DNA of 64,000 nucleotides from Marinobacter sediminum (GTDB lineage Bacteria > Pseudomonadota > Gammaproteobacteria > Pseudomonadales > Oleiphilaceae). The translations under genes were made by a program, and so were the position numbers. Positions within the stretch are counted from its first letter, which is position 1; every line of letters starts with the position of its first letter. The notes beneath the pieces were generated by a model that saw only the letters and a program-made list of their open reading frames with translations, had not been told where the DNA came from and did not search any database. Shown piece by piece: positions 36,200-46,300 of the stretch. The DNA lies in NCBI RefSeq assembly GCF_023657445.1, contig NZ_JAGTWY010000001.1:2170001-2234000 (forward strand), in the 5' to 3' direction.

Positions 36200-37132
36200 A
36201 TGAACTTTAAACATCTGGAAACCTTTATCTGGGTCGCCACCCTTGGGAGTTTTCGTAAGGCAGCAGAACGTCAACATACAACCCAGCCCGCCATCTCCAC
36301 CCGGGTCGCCGCGTTGGAGGAGGAGCTTGGCGTCAAGCTGTTTGATCGCGAATCAGGGCGCTCAATGCTAACGACCAAGGGGCAGGAGTTACTCCCTTAT
36401 GCCGAAAAAATAATTTTCATGTCGCAACAGCTTCGCATGCGAGCTGACAAGGTTGCCCTCCTGTCAGGGATTCTCAGACTCGGAGTATCTGAGACCATCG
36501 TGCACTCCTGGCTACCCCTTTTTTTCCGGGAACTGCACGAGACAATACCGAACCTTGATGTGGAAATAACCGTTGATGTTTCCGGAAACCTTCGCACCGG
36601 TTTGATGGATCGCACACTGGACCTGGCTTTTCTTATGGGTCCCGTCTCCGAGCCAAAAGTGGAGAACCGGGACCTGTGCAGCTTTCCATTACTGTGGGTG
36701 GCCAGCCCTGACCTGAACCTGCCTGACAGGATTCTGAAGCTTGAGGAACTGGCAAACTGGCCGATCATTACCTATGCCAGAAACACCAAACCGTTTGCGG
36801 AAATCAGCCAGAAGTTCAGCGAGCTGGATGACTTGCCTGCCCGGTTTTTTTCATCCAGTTCTCTGGCCGCCTGCCGACGATTGACCCGAGATGGCATTGG
36901 CGTCTCAACACTGCCTCTGAGCGTCATTGCGGATGAACTGAAGAACGGCACTCTGGTCGAGCTGGAGGCCGTCTGGACCCCCTCGCAACTGGCATTCACC
37001 GCGTCTTACCCCAGCGTTCCTTTTAACCCGATCGCCGAACTGGCCGCAAACCTCGCCGTTAAAGTCTCCGAAGAGTATTCAACCTCTGGTGATCACAAAA
37101 AGTTATCGCATGACGTAAAAAACCATAATTAG
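36200..37132 (+). CDS. LysR-family transcriptional regulator
   Basis: Regulator of 310 residues with the N-terminal winged helix (LGSFRKAAERQHTTQPAISTRVAALEEELG, read in parts) and a C-terminal periplasmic-binding-protein-like effector domain. It precedes the DUF1445/TRAP/pxpABC genes in the same direction with a 66-base gap, so it is the obvious candidate regulator of 5-oxoproline use. In B. subtilis the equivalent kip operon is under the IclR-type KipR, so the regulator class differs. Confidence 0.88.
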   Translation: MNFKHLETFIWVATLGSFRKAAERQHTTQPAISTRVAALEEELGVKLFDRESGRSMLTTKGQELLPYAEKIIFMSQQLRMRADKVALLSGILRLGVSETIVHSWLPLFFRELHETIPNLDVEITVDVSGNLRTGLMDRTLDLAFLMGPVSEPKVENRDLCSFPLLWVASPDLNLPDRILKLEELANWPIITYARNTKPFAEISQKFSELDDLPARFFSSSSLAACRRLTRDGIGVSTLPLSVIADELKNGTLVELEAVWTPSQLAFTASYPSVPFNPIAELAANLAVKVSEEYSTSGDHKKLSHDVKNHN

Positions 37133-37198
37133 ACTTTTTCACTGCCATGGATAATCTTTAATAGAACGTTTACAAAGATTCAATCAGGGGTTTCCGGC

Positions 37199-38014
37199 AT
37201 GCAGACAGGTGAGTATTCGGATTTCAAGAATGGCTTGCTTGAGCAGGCATCATCACTGCGCTCCCGTATTCGTTCGGGAGCCCACACAGGCACAACCAGT
37301 GGACTGGCTCAAAGCCTGCTTCAGGGCAACGTGGTGATTCTACCTGCTGACTGGGCTGCAGACTTCCTCCTGTACTGCCAGAGCAACCCGGTTGCCTGTC
37401 CGGTGATCGGCATTTCAAGCCCCGGTGATCCCGCACTGCCTGACCTGGGACGCGATATCGACATCAGAACGGACATCCCGGAATACCAGATTTTCCGGGA
37501 TGGTGAACGCGCAGAGAGAGTAAATGACATACAGAGCCTGTGGCAGGGCGACTTCGTGACCTTCGTCCTGGGCTGCTCATTTTCCTTCGAAGACGCGCTG
37601 ATCAGAGCAGGCCTTTCCGTCAGAAATGTTGAAGAAGGCGCAAACGTTTCCATGTTCCGCTCGAATCTGGCAACAAGACCCGCCGGACGATTCCACGGCA
37701 ACATGGTGGTATCCATGCGGCCTTTCAGAGGCGCCGATGCCATTCGTGCCATTCAGGTCACTACGCGCCTTCCCAAGGCCCATGGGGCACCCGTGCATAT
37801 TGGCAACCCGGAACTGATTGGGATCAGGGACATCAGCTCCCCGGATTTCGGCGACCCGGTCGCTGTCCACGGCGACGAGTTGCCTCTGTTCTGGGCGTGC
37901 GGGGTCACCCCACAGATTGCACTGGAAAACGCACGGCCACCCATAGCCATCACTCACGTACCTGGAAAAATGCTGCTCACCGAGCGGTTAAACGAAGAGC
38001 TTGCGGTGCTTTGA
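37199..38014 (+). CDS. DUF1445 protein (putative hydro-lyase / D-glutamate cyclase-like, YcsI homologue)
   Basis: Cytosolic protein of 271 residues in the UPF0317/DUF1445 family, to which B. subtilis YcsI and the N-terminal part of vertebrate D-glutamate cyclase belong. Supporting blocks are QGNVVILPADWAADFLLYCQ, FVLGCSFSFEDALI, GNMVVSMRPF, HGAPVHIGNPELIGI and GDELPLFWACGVTPQ. A role in making or handling 5-oxoproline agrees with the pxpABC genes downstream, as in the B. subtilis kip operon. The enzyme's exact reaction in bacteria is not established. Confidence 0.87.
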   Translation: MQTGEYSDFKNGLLEQASSLRSRIRSGAHTGTTSGLAQSLLQGNVVILPADWAADFLLYCQSNPVACPVIGISSPGDPALPDLGRDIDIRTDIPEYQIFRDGERAERVNDIQSLWQGDFVTFVLGCSFSFEDALIRAGLSVRNVEEGANVSMFRSNLATRPAGRFHGNMVVSMRPFRGADAIRAIQVTTRLPKAHGAPVHIGNPELIGIRDISSPDFGDPVAVHGDELPLFWACGVTPQIALENARPPIAITHVPGKMLLTERLNEELAVL

Positions 38015-38069
38015 GCACTGCACGTTCGTTATCAAGGTAAATAAGAAGCAAACGAAGGGGAGATTCAAT

Positions 38070-39035
38070 ATGTTCAAGCAACTTGCAACGGCGACCCTGT
38101 TAACAGGAGCGTTCTTCGCCTCAACGGCTCAGGCCGATAAATGGCACATGCCGACACCTTATGGCGACGCAAACCTGCCGACCAAAATTGCCTATGAGTT
38201 TGCCGAAGAGATCAAGAATGAGACGAATGGTGACATCGACATTACCGTTCACTCTGGCGCGTCTCTGGTCAAACACCCGGAAATCCCAAGAGCGGTAAGA
38301 ACCGGCCAGGTTCAGCTCGGTGAGATCTTCATCGGAATCATGGGAAACACCCACCCGGTCTTCAAGCACGATAACATTCCGTTCCTCGCAACCACCTTCG
38401 AGGATGCCGAACGCCTCTGGGAAGCGGCCAAACCAGAAATTGAAAAGCAGCTGGACAAAGAAGGCATGACCTTGCTGTATGCCGTGCCCTGGCCCGCTCA
38501 GAGCCTCTATACGAAGGCCCCGGTCGAAAGCATGAAAGACCTTGAAGGTCTGAAAATGCGCGCATACAGCCCGTCAACTTCTCGTCTTGCAGACCTGATG
38601 AACACCACGCCCACAACGGTACAGGTTCCTGAGATTCCACAGGCGTTCAGTACCGGCATCATCGACGCCATGATTACATCGCCCTCTACGGGTGCCAACG
38701 GTCAGGCCTGGGATTACCTCTCCCACTACACCGACATCAAGGCGTGGATTCCGAAAAACGTTGTGGTCGCCAACAAGCGCGCATTCCTTCGTTTGAGCGA
38801 CGAACAGCAACAGGTTATCCGTGATGCCGCGGCAGCAGCCGAGGCCAGAGGCTGGAAGGGTGTTCGTGTAACCGCCGCAGAGGATACTGCAACCCTGGCA
38901 GAAAACGGTATCACCGTTTCCGAACCATCCGATGAACTGATGAGCGAGCTGCAGAAAATCGGCGACATCATGGTGAAGGAGTGGGAAGAAGAAGCTCCCG
39001 AGGAAGTGGGCGCGATTCTGTCCAACTACCGTTAA
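38070..39035 (+). CDS. dctP: TRAP transporter substrate-binding protein (DctP-type)
   Basis: Periplasmic binding protein of 321 residues with a signal peptide (cleaved after TAQA, residue about 22). The DctP-family carboxylate-binding arginine is Arg164 in LKMRAYSPSTSRL; further signatures are VQVPEIPQAFSTGIIDAMITS. GGGGAG lies 7 bases before ATG 38070. The neighbours suggest it binds 5-oxoproline or a related acid; related Bordetella pertussis DctP6/DctP7 proteins are known to bind pyroglutamate. A hairpin after the stop codon may raise its mRNA level over the permease genes. Confidence 0.9.
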   Translation: MFKQLATATLLTGAFFASTAQADKWHMPTPYGDANLPTKIAYEFAEEIKNETNGDIDITVHSGASLVKHPEIPRAVRTGQVQLGEIFIGIMGNTHPVFKHDNIPFLATTFEDAERLWEAAKPEIEKQLDKEGMTLLYAVPWPAQSLYTKAPVESMKDLEGLKMRAYSPSTSRLADLMNTTPTTVQVPEIPQAFSTGIIDAMITSPSTGANGQAWDYLSHYTDIKAWIPKNVVVANKRAFLRLSDEQQQVIRDAAAAAEARGWKGVRVTAAEDTATLAENGITVSEPSDELMSELQKIGDIMVKEWEEEAPEEVGAILSNYR

Positions 39036-39056
39036 GAGTTAATTCACAAGGAGCTC

Positions 39057-39076
39057 TCCCCCGAATAGTCGGGGGA
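39057..39076 (+). promoter_or_regulatory. Intercistronic mRNA hairpin between dctP and dctQ
   Basis: Perfect eight-base stem TCCCCCGA / TCGGGGGA with an ATAG loop, between the binding-protein gene and the small permease gene, followed by a fresh GGGAGG site for dctQ rather than a T run. Such hairpins usually protect the upstream message or partly terminate, giving more binding protein than permease (inference). Confidence 0.65.
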
Positions 39077-39098
39077 ACTCCCGTGGGAGGCATCGTTC

Positions 39099-39617
39099 AT
39101 GAGTTCTCTTCGAGACAAGTTTTACCTGGCATCCGGTTACGCGGCAGGGTTTTGCATCGCTCTGATCATGGTCGTCATTCTTATGCAGATCGTTGGCCGC
39201 ATATTCGGCTTTATCATTCCGTCAGCGGAAAACGTGTCAGGATATGCGCTCGCTGCCTCCACCTTTTTCGGTCTTGCCTACACCTTTCATGAAGGCGGCC
39301 ACATCAGGGTCACTCTGGTTATTCAAAAATGGTCAGGGCGCACACGTTTTTTCCAGGAACTGGCCGTACTGATTTTCGGTTTCGGGCTCGCCTGCTATAT
39401 GACTTACTACTGCTGGAACATGGTCTGGGAATCCTACATCTTCGAGGAGGTTTCCCATGGCTACATCCCCATCCCCCTGTGGATACCACAGATCCCCGTT
39501 GGGCTGGGCATGCTCGCCCTCAACATTGCTATCCTGGACGATCTTGTTGCCGTCCTGGGAAAAGGCACGCCGTCCTACCAGCAGCATGAAAACGAGATCA
39601 ATCTGGAGGAAGTGTAA
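39099..39617 (+). CDS. dctQ: TRAP transporter small permease (DctQ-type)
   Basis: Inner-membrane protein of 172 residues with four membrane segments. The family motif lies in YALAASTFFGLAYTFHEGGHIRV, read in parts, where the H-x-R-V ending is typical of DctQ. It pairs with the large permease in the membrane. GGGAGG is 8 bases before ATG. Its TAA shares one base with the ATG of the large permease (TAATG). Confidence 0.9.
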   Translation: MSSLRDKFYLASGYAAGFCIALIMVVILMQIVGRIFGFIIPSAENVSGYALAASTFFGLAYTFHEGGHIRVTLVIQKWSGRTRFFQELAVLIFGFGLACYMTYYCWNMVWESYIFEEVSHGYIPIPLWIPQIPVGLGMLALNIAILDDLVAVLGKGTPSYQQHENEINLEEV

Positions 39618-40924
39618 TGGATATTGCGATTCTCTCCATTGTACTGGCCGCGTCCATGATTATGATGCTTGCGCTCGGCGTCTGGGTCTCACTAACCCTG
39701 GTTGGCATCGGCGTTCTCGGCTTGCTGCTTTCAGGTAACGACCAGATCGGACTGCTGTTTGCGACCTCAAGCTGGGGTGCCAGTACCGGCTGGTCGTTAA
39801 CCGCTCTGCCCATGTTTATCTGGATGGGCGAAGTCCTGTTCCGCACCCGTCTGTCCGAAGACCTTTTCAAGGGGCTGGCCCCGTGGATGGGCGGTTTGCC
39901 TGGCAAACTCCTGCACGTAAACATTCTCAGCTGTGGTATTTTTGCCGCCGTCTCCGGCTCCTCTGCCGCCACAGCCGCAACCATAGGCCGGATGACGCTG
40001 CCTGAACTCAAAGCCCAGGGTTACAGCGATCGCATGGCCGTAGGCACTCTGGCAGGTTCCGGCACGCTGGGCCTCCTGATACCTCCGTCTATCATTCTGA
40101 TTGTCTACGGTGTCGCCGCCGAGGTTTCCATCGGCCGGCTGTTCATTGCGGGCGCCCTGCCCGGACTTATGCTGGTCATCATGTTCATGGGCTACACCAT
40201 GATCTGGGCGCTGATGAACAAGGACCAGTTACCGGTAGACAAGAAAGAGCACATATCCTTCGCGGCCAAATTCAAGGCCTTGCGAATGCTGCTCCCGATC
40301 GTCGGCCTCATTATTTTCGTTCTGGGCTCCATTTATGCCGGCTTTACAACCCCGACCGAAGCGGCGGCTCTCGGCGTCTTTGGTGCTCTGCTACTAGCCG
40401 CTGTAACCGGCTCCCTGAACGCACGGAGCTTCAAGGACAGCCTGCTCGGCGCGGTAAAAAGCTCCTGTATGATCGGCCTGATTCTGGTCGGGGCACATTT
40501 CCTGACTCTTTCCATGGGCTTTCTGGGCATCCCCCGGGAGTTGGCCGAGTGGATCGGTGGCATGTCACTCTCTTCTTTCGAGTTGCTGGTGTGTTTGACT
40601 GTCCTGTTTGTAATTCTGGGTTGTTTCCTCGACGGGATCTCAGTAGTCGTTCTGACCGTGGCGGTCGTCATGCCAATGGTCCAGCAGGCCGGTATTGACA
40701 TGCTCTGGTTCGGTATCTTTATCGTCCTGGTTGTGGAAATGGCACAGATTACCCCTCCCGTGGGATTCAACCTGTTCGTTATTCAGTCCCTGACCGGCAA
40801 GGACATTCTCTACGTTGCGCGGGCCGCGCTGCCTTTCTTCCTGCTGATCATGTCAGCGCTTTTCCTGATTGGCTGGTTCCCCGAGATTGTCACCTATCTG
40901 CCGCAGACGATGAGTCAGGGATAA
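39617..40924 (+). CDS. dctM: TRAP transporter large permease (DctM-type)
   Basis: Inner-membrane transport subunit of 435 residues with about twelve segments, which uses a sodium gradient to move substrate delivered by DctP. Conserved DctM blocks: SGSSAATAATIGRMTLPELKAQGY (in parts), GSGTLGLLIPPSIILIVYG, TPTEAAALGVFGALL and ITPPVGFNLFVIQSLTG. Overlaps the small permease gene by one base. The pxpA gene follows 31 bases later, placing transport and catabolism in one transcript. Confidence 0.93.
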   Translation: MDIAILSIVLAASMIMMLALGVWVSLTLVGIGVLGLLLSGNDQIGLLFATSSWGASTGWSLTALPMFIWMGEVLFRTRLSEDLFKGLAPWMGGLPGKLLHVNILSCGIFAAVSGSSAATAATIGRMTLPELKAQGYSDRMAVGTLAGSGTLGLLIPPSIILIVYGVAAEVSIGRLFIAGALPGLMLVIMFMGYTMIWALMNKDQLPVDKKEHISFAAKFKALRMLLPIVGLIIFVLGSIYAGFTTPTEAAALGVFGALLLAAVTGSLNARSFKDSLLGAVKSSCMIGLILVGAHFLTLSMGFLGIPRELAEWIGGMSLSSFELLVCLTVLFVILGCFLDGISVVVLTVAVVMPMVQQAGIDMLWFGIFIVLVVEMAQITPPVGFNLFVIQSLTGKDILYVARAALPFFLLIMSALFLIGWFPEIVTYLPQTMSQG

Positions 40925-40955
40925 CGCGCCAAGTGCATTTTTCTGGAGGTACGCA

Positions 40956-41690
40956 ATGAAACTCAACTGTGATATGGGCGAGAGTTTTGGCACCTGGACC
41001 AAGGGAATGGACTCAGAGGTCATGCCTTACATCGATATGGCGAACATAGCCTGCGGGTTCCACGCATCAGACCCCCTGACTATGGAGCGCACAGTAAAAA
41101 TGGCGCTGGCACAGGATGTCACCATCGGTGCCCACCCAGGCTATCCTGACCTGCTGGGCTTTGGACGCAGGGAACTCGAATGCCACCCTGAAGACCTCAA
41201 GGCTATTCTGGTTTACCAGATGGGCGCTCTGGACGGTATCTGCCAGGTACACGGCACAGCCATTCAGTACGTCAAACCACACGGCGCGCTCTACAACAAG
41301 ATGATGGTGGACAACACCACACTGTCTGTCGTCATGTCCGCCGTGCGGTCCTACGCACCACACTGCCCTCTGGTGGTTATGGCCACCCCGGAATGGGAAC
41401 AGGTCAAGGACCGTGCTGACGAATACGGTATCGAGGTGTGGTTCGAAGCTTTCTCGGATCGTGCCTACAGTGATGAAGGCAGACTGGTGAAACGCTCGGT
41501 CAGGGGCGCCGTCCATGAGACGACTGAAGCGATCGAGCAGCAGGTCACTCAGATCATCCAGGAAGGAACCGTCACCTCCATTTCGGGCAAACGTATTCCG
41601 ATTAAAGCCGATACCATCTGCATTCACGGCGACAGCTACCATGCCGTGGATGCCGCTCGCCATATGCGACAGGTCGTCGAGTCCCTATGA
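40956..41690 (+). CDS. pxpA: 5-oxoprolinase subunit A (LamB/YcsF family)
   Basis: Cytosolic protein of 244 residues, one of three subunits that open 5-oxo-L-proline to L-glutamate with ATP. The N-terminal NCDMGESFG and ANIACGFHASDPLTM, and further on GAHPGYPDLLGFGRR and YVKPHGALYN, are typical of PxpA/YcsF. GGAGGT precedes ATG by 6 bases. The stop overlaps the start of pxpB (ATGA). Confidence 0.95.
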   Translation: MKLNCDMGESFGTWTKGMDSEVMPYIDMANIACGFHASDPLTMERTVKMALAQDVTIGAHPGYPDLLGFGRRELECHPEDLKAILVYQMGALDGICQVHGTAIQYVKPHGALYNKMMVDNTTLSVVMSAVRSYAPHCPLVVMATPEWEQVKDRADEYGIEVWFEAFSDRAYSDEGRLVKRSVRGAVHETTEAIEQQVTQIIQEGTVTSISGKRIPIKADTICIHGDSYHAVDAARHMRQVVESL

Positions 41691-42379
41691 GGATTGAGTC
41701 CGTCAACGAAAATACCTGTATCGTGTATTTTGGCGACAGCATCGGCGATGAGTCTGCCCGGCTGGTCAAACTGGCCACGGAAAGCATTCACCGTTCCATG
41801 GCTGACGTGGTGACAGATCTTGTGCCGTCGTACACCTCTATTCTGGTGTCCTATGATCTCGAGAAGGTTGATCGGTTCGGAATCGTCCGGATGCTCAGTG
41901 CTGCAACTGACCAGATTTCAGACGCCGCCCCGGTCGACGACTCGTCACGCATTGTCGAACTCCCGGTCTATTACGGCCCGGAAGTTGGCCTTGATCAGGA
42001 CGCTGTCTGTGAATACTCCGGGCTGTCAGCCGAAGAGGTTATTAAAATCCACAGTCAGCAGGTCTACCAGGTGTATGCCATCGGTTTTGCGCCCGGGTTC
42101 GCCTATCTGGGAAGCACCGATGAGCGCATTGCCATCCCCCGAAAATCAACTCCCAGACTGAAAGTTCCTACCGGGAGTGTGGGCCTGGCCGGCACACAAA
42201 CAGCAATCTATCCCAGTTCGACCCCGGGTGGCTGGCAGATTATCGGCCGCACTCCGCAAAAAATGATTGATTGGGACAGCGAGTCTCTGGCGCTGGTCCA
42301 GGTGGGCGACCAGGTACGTTTTCGCGCCATCGACCGGCAAGAGTTCATTGACCTGGGAGGTAGCTTCGATGAGCTTTGA
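41687..42379 (+). CDS. pxpB: 5-oxoprolinase subunit B (KipI family)
   Basis: Cytosolic protein of 230 residues. Family motifs are YAIGFAPGFAYLGSTD and the downstream blocks LKVPTGSVGLAGTQTAIYP and STPGGWQIIGRTP, which belong to the cyclophilin-like allophanate hydrolase subunit 1 fold. In B. subtilis the homologue KipI also inhibits the sporulation kinase KinA; no such role is expected here. Overlaps pxpA by 4 bases and pxpC by 11, so the three subunits are translationally coupled. Confidence 0.95.
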   Translation: MRIESVNENTCIVYFGDSIGDESARLVKLATESIHRSMADVVTDLVPSYTSILVSYDLEKVDRFGIVRMLSAATDQISDAAPVDDSSRIVELPVYYGPEVGLDQDAVCEYSGLSAEEVIKIHSQQVYQVYAIGFAPGFAYLGSTDERIAIPRKSTPRLKVPTGSVGLAGTQTAIYPSSTPGGWQIIGRTPQKMIDWDSESLALVQVGDQVRFRAIDRQEFIDLGGSFDEL

Positions 42380-43313
42380 GGTTTTAGATCCCGGTATGCT
42401 GGCTCTGATCCAGGATACCGGTCGTTACGGCTACCAGCATATCGGCGTCACTACCGGAGGGCCCATGGATGAACACGCTTTCCTGTGGGCGAATCGCCTG
42501 CTCAATAATGAACTCCATGCGCCTCAGGTAGAAATCACCTTCGGCAAACTGCGCCTGCTGGCGCACGAGGATGCCTGTATCGCAATTACGGGAGCAGACC
42601 TCGGAGCGCGGATTAACGATCAGCCCGTTCTGCCCTGGCAGACGTATCAGATCAGCCGGGGTGACCGGATCGAATTCACAATGCCGGTGAGCGGATTGCG
42701 GGCTTATCTGGCAGTGAGTGGCGGCTTCAAAGCAACCCTCAAACTCGGCAGCTGTGCTACCGTCAGTCGCGAAGGCCTCGGCGGGCTTGATGGCGATGGC
42801 GCCAAGCTGACCAAGGGCGACCGGCTTGAGTTTGATGCATATGAAGGGTCAATAGTCGCGACCGTACCAGATAGTGAACTCCCGGATTACCGTCAACCGC
42901 TTCGTCTGGGGGTGATACCTGGCTACCAGTATCGACACTTCTCAGCATTCGAACGGATGAAATTCTTCTCCTGCGACTATGAGGTGAGCCAGAACATCGA
43001 CCGGATGGGCTACCGCCTGAGCGGCGACGCCATTCAGTCCGAGCTGAACGGGATTGTTTCGGAGGGTATCGCTTACGGCGCCATTCAGGTGCCCAGTGAC
43101 GGACAGCCGATTGTGCTGATGAAGGATCGCCAAACCATAGGCGGGTATCCGAAAATAGGCTGCCTGAGCGCACTCGACGCAGGGCAGTTGGCTCAGAGAG
43201 GACCGGGAGCATCCGTCAGTTTCTATCTGTCGGATGTAGCCGACTCAGAAGCCAGTCGAATGCTCTTTAACCGTCGCCTCCAAAAGGGAGCGGCTGGTAT
43301 CAGTCGCGACTGA
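42369..43313 (+). CDS. pxpC: 5-oxoprolinase subunit C (KipA / biotin-dependent carboxyltransferase family)
   Basis: Cytosolic protein of 314 residues. The N-terminus MSFEVLDPGMLALIQDTGRY and the next block GVTTGGPMDEHAFLWANRLL are typical of the KipA/allophanate hydrolase subunit 2 family. The start is ATG 42369, with GGGAGG 7 bases upstream, inside the end of pxpB; a longer frame from 42267 is rejected. Its last codons form the left half of a perfect 30-base palindrome shared with the convergent putA end. Confidence 0.94.
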   Translation: MSFEVLDPGMLALIQDTGRYGYQHIGVTTGGPMDEHAFLWANRLLNNELHAPQVEITFGKLRLLAHEDACIAITGADLGARINDQPVLPWQTYQISRGDRIEFTMPVSGLRAYLAVSGGFKATLKLGSCATVSREGLGGLDGDGAKLTKGDRLEFDAYEGSIVATVPDSELPDYRQPLRLGVIPGYQYRHFSAFERMKFFSCDYEVSQNIDRMGYRLSGDAIQSELNGIVSEGIAYGAIQVPSDGQPIVLMKDRQTIGGYPKIGCLSALDAGQLAQRGPGASVSFYLSDVADSEASRMLFNRRLQKGAAGISRD

Positions 43314-43321
43314 TACCAGCC
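43292..43321. terminator. Perfect 30-base palindrome between convergent pxpC and putA
   Basis: Two 15-base arms (left arm GGCTGGTATCAGTCG) join without a spacer, giving a fully symmetric 30-base element. It covers the last seven codons and stop of pxpC and ends 6 bases before the putA stop. The RNA from either strand would fold into a 13-pair hairpin with a four-base loop, so it is best read as a bidirectional terminator, though it lacks T tracts. Confidence 0.65.
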
Positions 43322-43327
43322 AGGCCA

Positions 43328-46300
43328 CTACTCCGACGCAGCAATCAGGCTGGCGTTGCCACCGGCAGCGGTGGTGTCGACACACAAGTGACGCTCAATC
43401 ACAAACCGCTGGTCCAGAGTGTGCTCCGTAATCAACGGCAGCAATGCGCCTTCACGCTTCGCCAGGGCCAGGCGGTACTCACGCAGCATCGGTCGCTCGG
43501 CACAGCTCACAACCGCTTCAAAGCCATTCGCGCTTGCCAGTGCCTCTGGCTCCAACTGCCCGTCAACGCCGACAATTGGCAAACCGGCTTTCGCAGCCTC
43601 GTTGACCTGCCCCTCAACACCCGGTGCAACAACAACCACCTTATTGCCCTGCGACAACGCCGTTGCGGCCTGCTCAAGGGCCGTGGCCTTGTCCGGGCCA
43701 AGGCACAGAACAACCCCACGGGCATGATTGGAAAGGCGGTTCAGCTCACCAGTCGGTCCCGGCATCTCTTCCGCATGGGCGTCCAGGGGAGCGGGCACGT
43801 CACCAAAGATCGGCTTCATTGCTTCAATACGCGCTTTGGGCTTTTGAGTCTTGAGCGAATCCAGCTTGCCAATAAGGCCCTGGAGCTTCTTCGCATCGAC
43901 CTTCTTGCCACCAGAGTCCGCCGCAACCTCAACGGTCTTGCCTTTCATGAACCGGCGGACATACTGCGGACCACCGGCTTTCGGGCCAGTGCCGGACAAG
44001 CCTTCACCACCAAACGGCTGAGAGCCTACGATCGCGCCGATCTGATTCCGGTTAACGTAGGTGTTGCCTACCTTGATCCGGCTTGAAATACGCTCAACAC
44101 GACGATCAACCCGGCTGTGAATACCGAACGTCAGGCCGTAGCCCTTGGCGTTGACGGAATCGACGACCTTATCGATGTCTTTGGCAGCAAACGTGGCCAC
44201 ATGCAGCACCGGTCCAAAGATCTCCTCTTCCAACTCCTCGATGCCATTGACGCTGATAACGGCCGGAGACACGAAGGTGCCATTTTCCGGGACCGGCATC
44301 TTCTTCAGCAGGCGCCCCTTGGCCTCAAACTCGTCGCAATGATCAACGATCTTCTTTCGAGCAGTCTCGTCAATCACCGGGCCGACGTCGGTGGACAGTA
44401 GCCAGGGGTTGCCGATACCAAGCTCATCCATTGCGCCATAAAGCATTTCCAGCAGATGACCGGCAATGTCCTTCTGCACATACAGCATGCGAAGTGCGGA
44501 ACAGCGCTGCCCTGCACTCTGGAAGGAGGAAGCCAGCACATCCCGGACCACCTGTTCCGGCAGTGCGGTCGAATCCACGATCATGGCATTCATGCCACCG
44601 GTTTCCGCTACCAGCGGTGCATCCGGCGCCATATTTTCGGTCATCACCTTGTTAATGCGCTGGGCTGTTGCGGTCGAACCGGTGAAGCACACGCCGGACA
44701 CACGGGAGTCGGAGGTCAGAGCCCCACCAACCGTGGCACCGGTGCCCGGCAGCAGCTGGATCACGTCTTTGGGAATGCCCGCCTGGTGCATCAGCTCGAC
44801 AGCGCGCACAGCCAGAAGTGATGTCTGCTCGGCCGGCTTCGCCAGAACCGCATTACCCGCTACCAGGTTCGCCATGATCTGGCCGGTAAAGATGGCCAGC
44901 GGGAAGTTCCAGGGCGAAATACACACCATGACCCCGCGTGCGTCTCCGCTATCTTTGTAACGCACGCCCTCGTTGGCATAGTAATGGGCAAAATCCACCG
45001 CCTCGCGAATCTCGGCAACGCCATCCAGCAGCGACTTACCGGCTTCCCGCGTGGCCAGGGCGAACAACTCATAGGCATTTTCTTCGTACAGATCAGCCAC
45101 TTTGCGGAGGCATTCCGCCCGCTCTTCAGCAGTCCTGGCAGACCAGGCTTTGAAACCATCCTGAGCTGCTGTAATGGCCGTGTTCACGTCATCCTCGGAC
45201 GCCTGGGTGACGTGACCAACGGTGTCTTCCGGGTTGGCCGGGTTACGCACCATCTGGACTTCCGTACCGGCCACCTCACCGGCAATCACAGGGCCACCCT
45301 TCCAGCGGTGGTCAAGGTAGGCATCGCGCCCTGCATCAATCTCTTTCACCGTGACCGGATCGGTAATATCCCAGCCCTTGGAGTTACGACGATGCTCCCC
45401 GAACAGCTTGAAGGGGTGCACGATTGCCTTGCTGGAAATGTTGTTCCCCATTTCCTTGACCGAATCAATCGGGTCTTTGGCAATCTCTTCCGGCGTAATG
45501 CGCTTATCAACGATCTGGTTCACAAATGAACTGTTGGCACCGTTTTCCAGCAGACGACGGACCAGGTACGCCAGCAGATCCTTGTGAGGGCCGACCGGCG
45601 CATAAATACGGCAAGGCACGCCACTGGCTTTCAGTACCTCATCGTGCAGCGATTCACCCATGCCATGCAGACGCTGGAATTCATAATTTTCCACGCCCCC
45701 GGACTTCGCCAACTCAAGGATGGCCGATACCGAATGGGCATTGTGGGTGGCAAACTGCGGATAGATCCGGTTGGTCATATTCAGCAGCTTGGTCGCACAG
45801 GACAGGAACGAAACGTCACTGCAGGCTTTACGGGTAAATACCGGGAAGCCATTCAGGCCCATAACCTGTGCACGCTTGATTTCAGCATCCCAGTAGGCGC
45901 CTTTCACCAGGCGCACCATAAAGCGGCGATCGTATTTCTCGGCCAGACCATAGAGCCAGTCCAGCGTGAAGGAGGAGCGCTTGCCGTAGGCCTGAACCAC
46001 AACGCCAAAGCCGTCCCAGCCGGCCAGTTCCGGGTCTGACACAATCGCTTCGATAACATCCAGAGACAGGTCCAGTCGATCCTGCTCCTCGGCATCGATG
46101 TTGAAACCCATGTTGGCGGCTGCCGCCTTCTTCACCAGTTTACGGGCCCGGGGCAACAGCTCGCTCATGACCCGTTCTTTGTTGCCATACTCATAGCGGG
46201 CCAGCAACGCAGACAGTTTGACCGAAATACCGGGGTTCTTGCGCACATCGCCTTTGCAGGCCTTGGCAATACTGTCGATAGCATTGGAATAGGAATCGAA

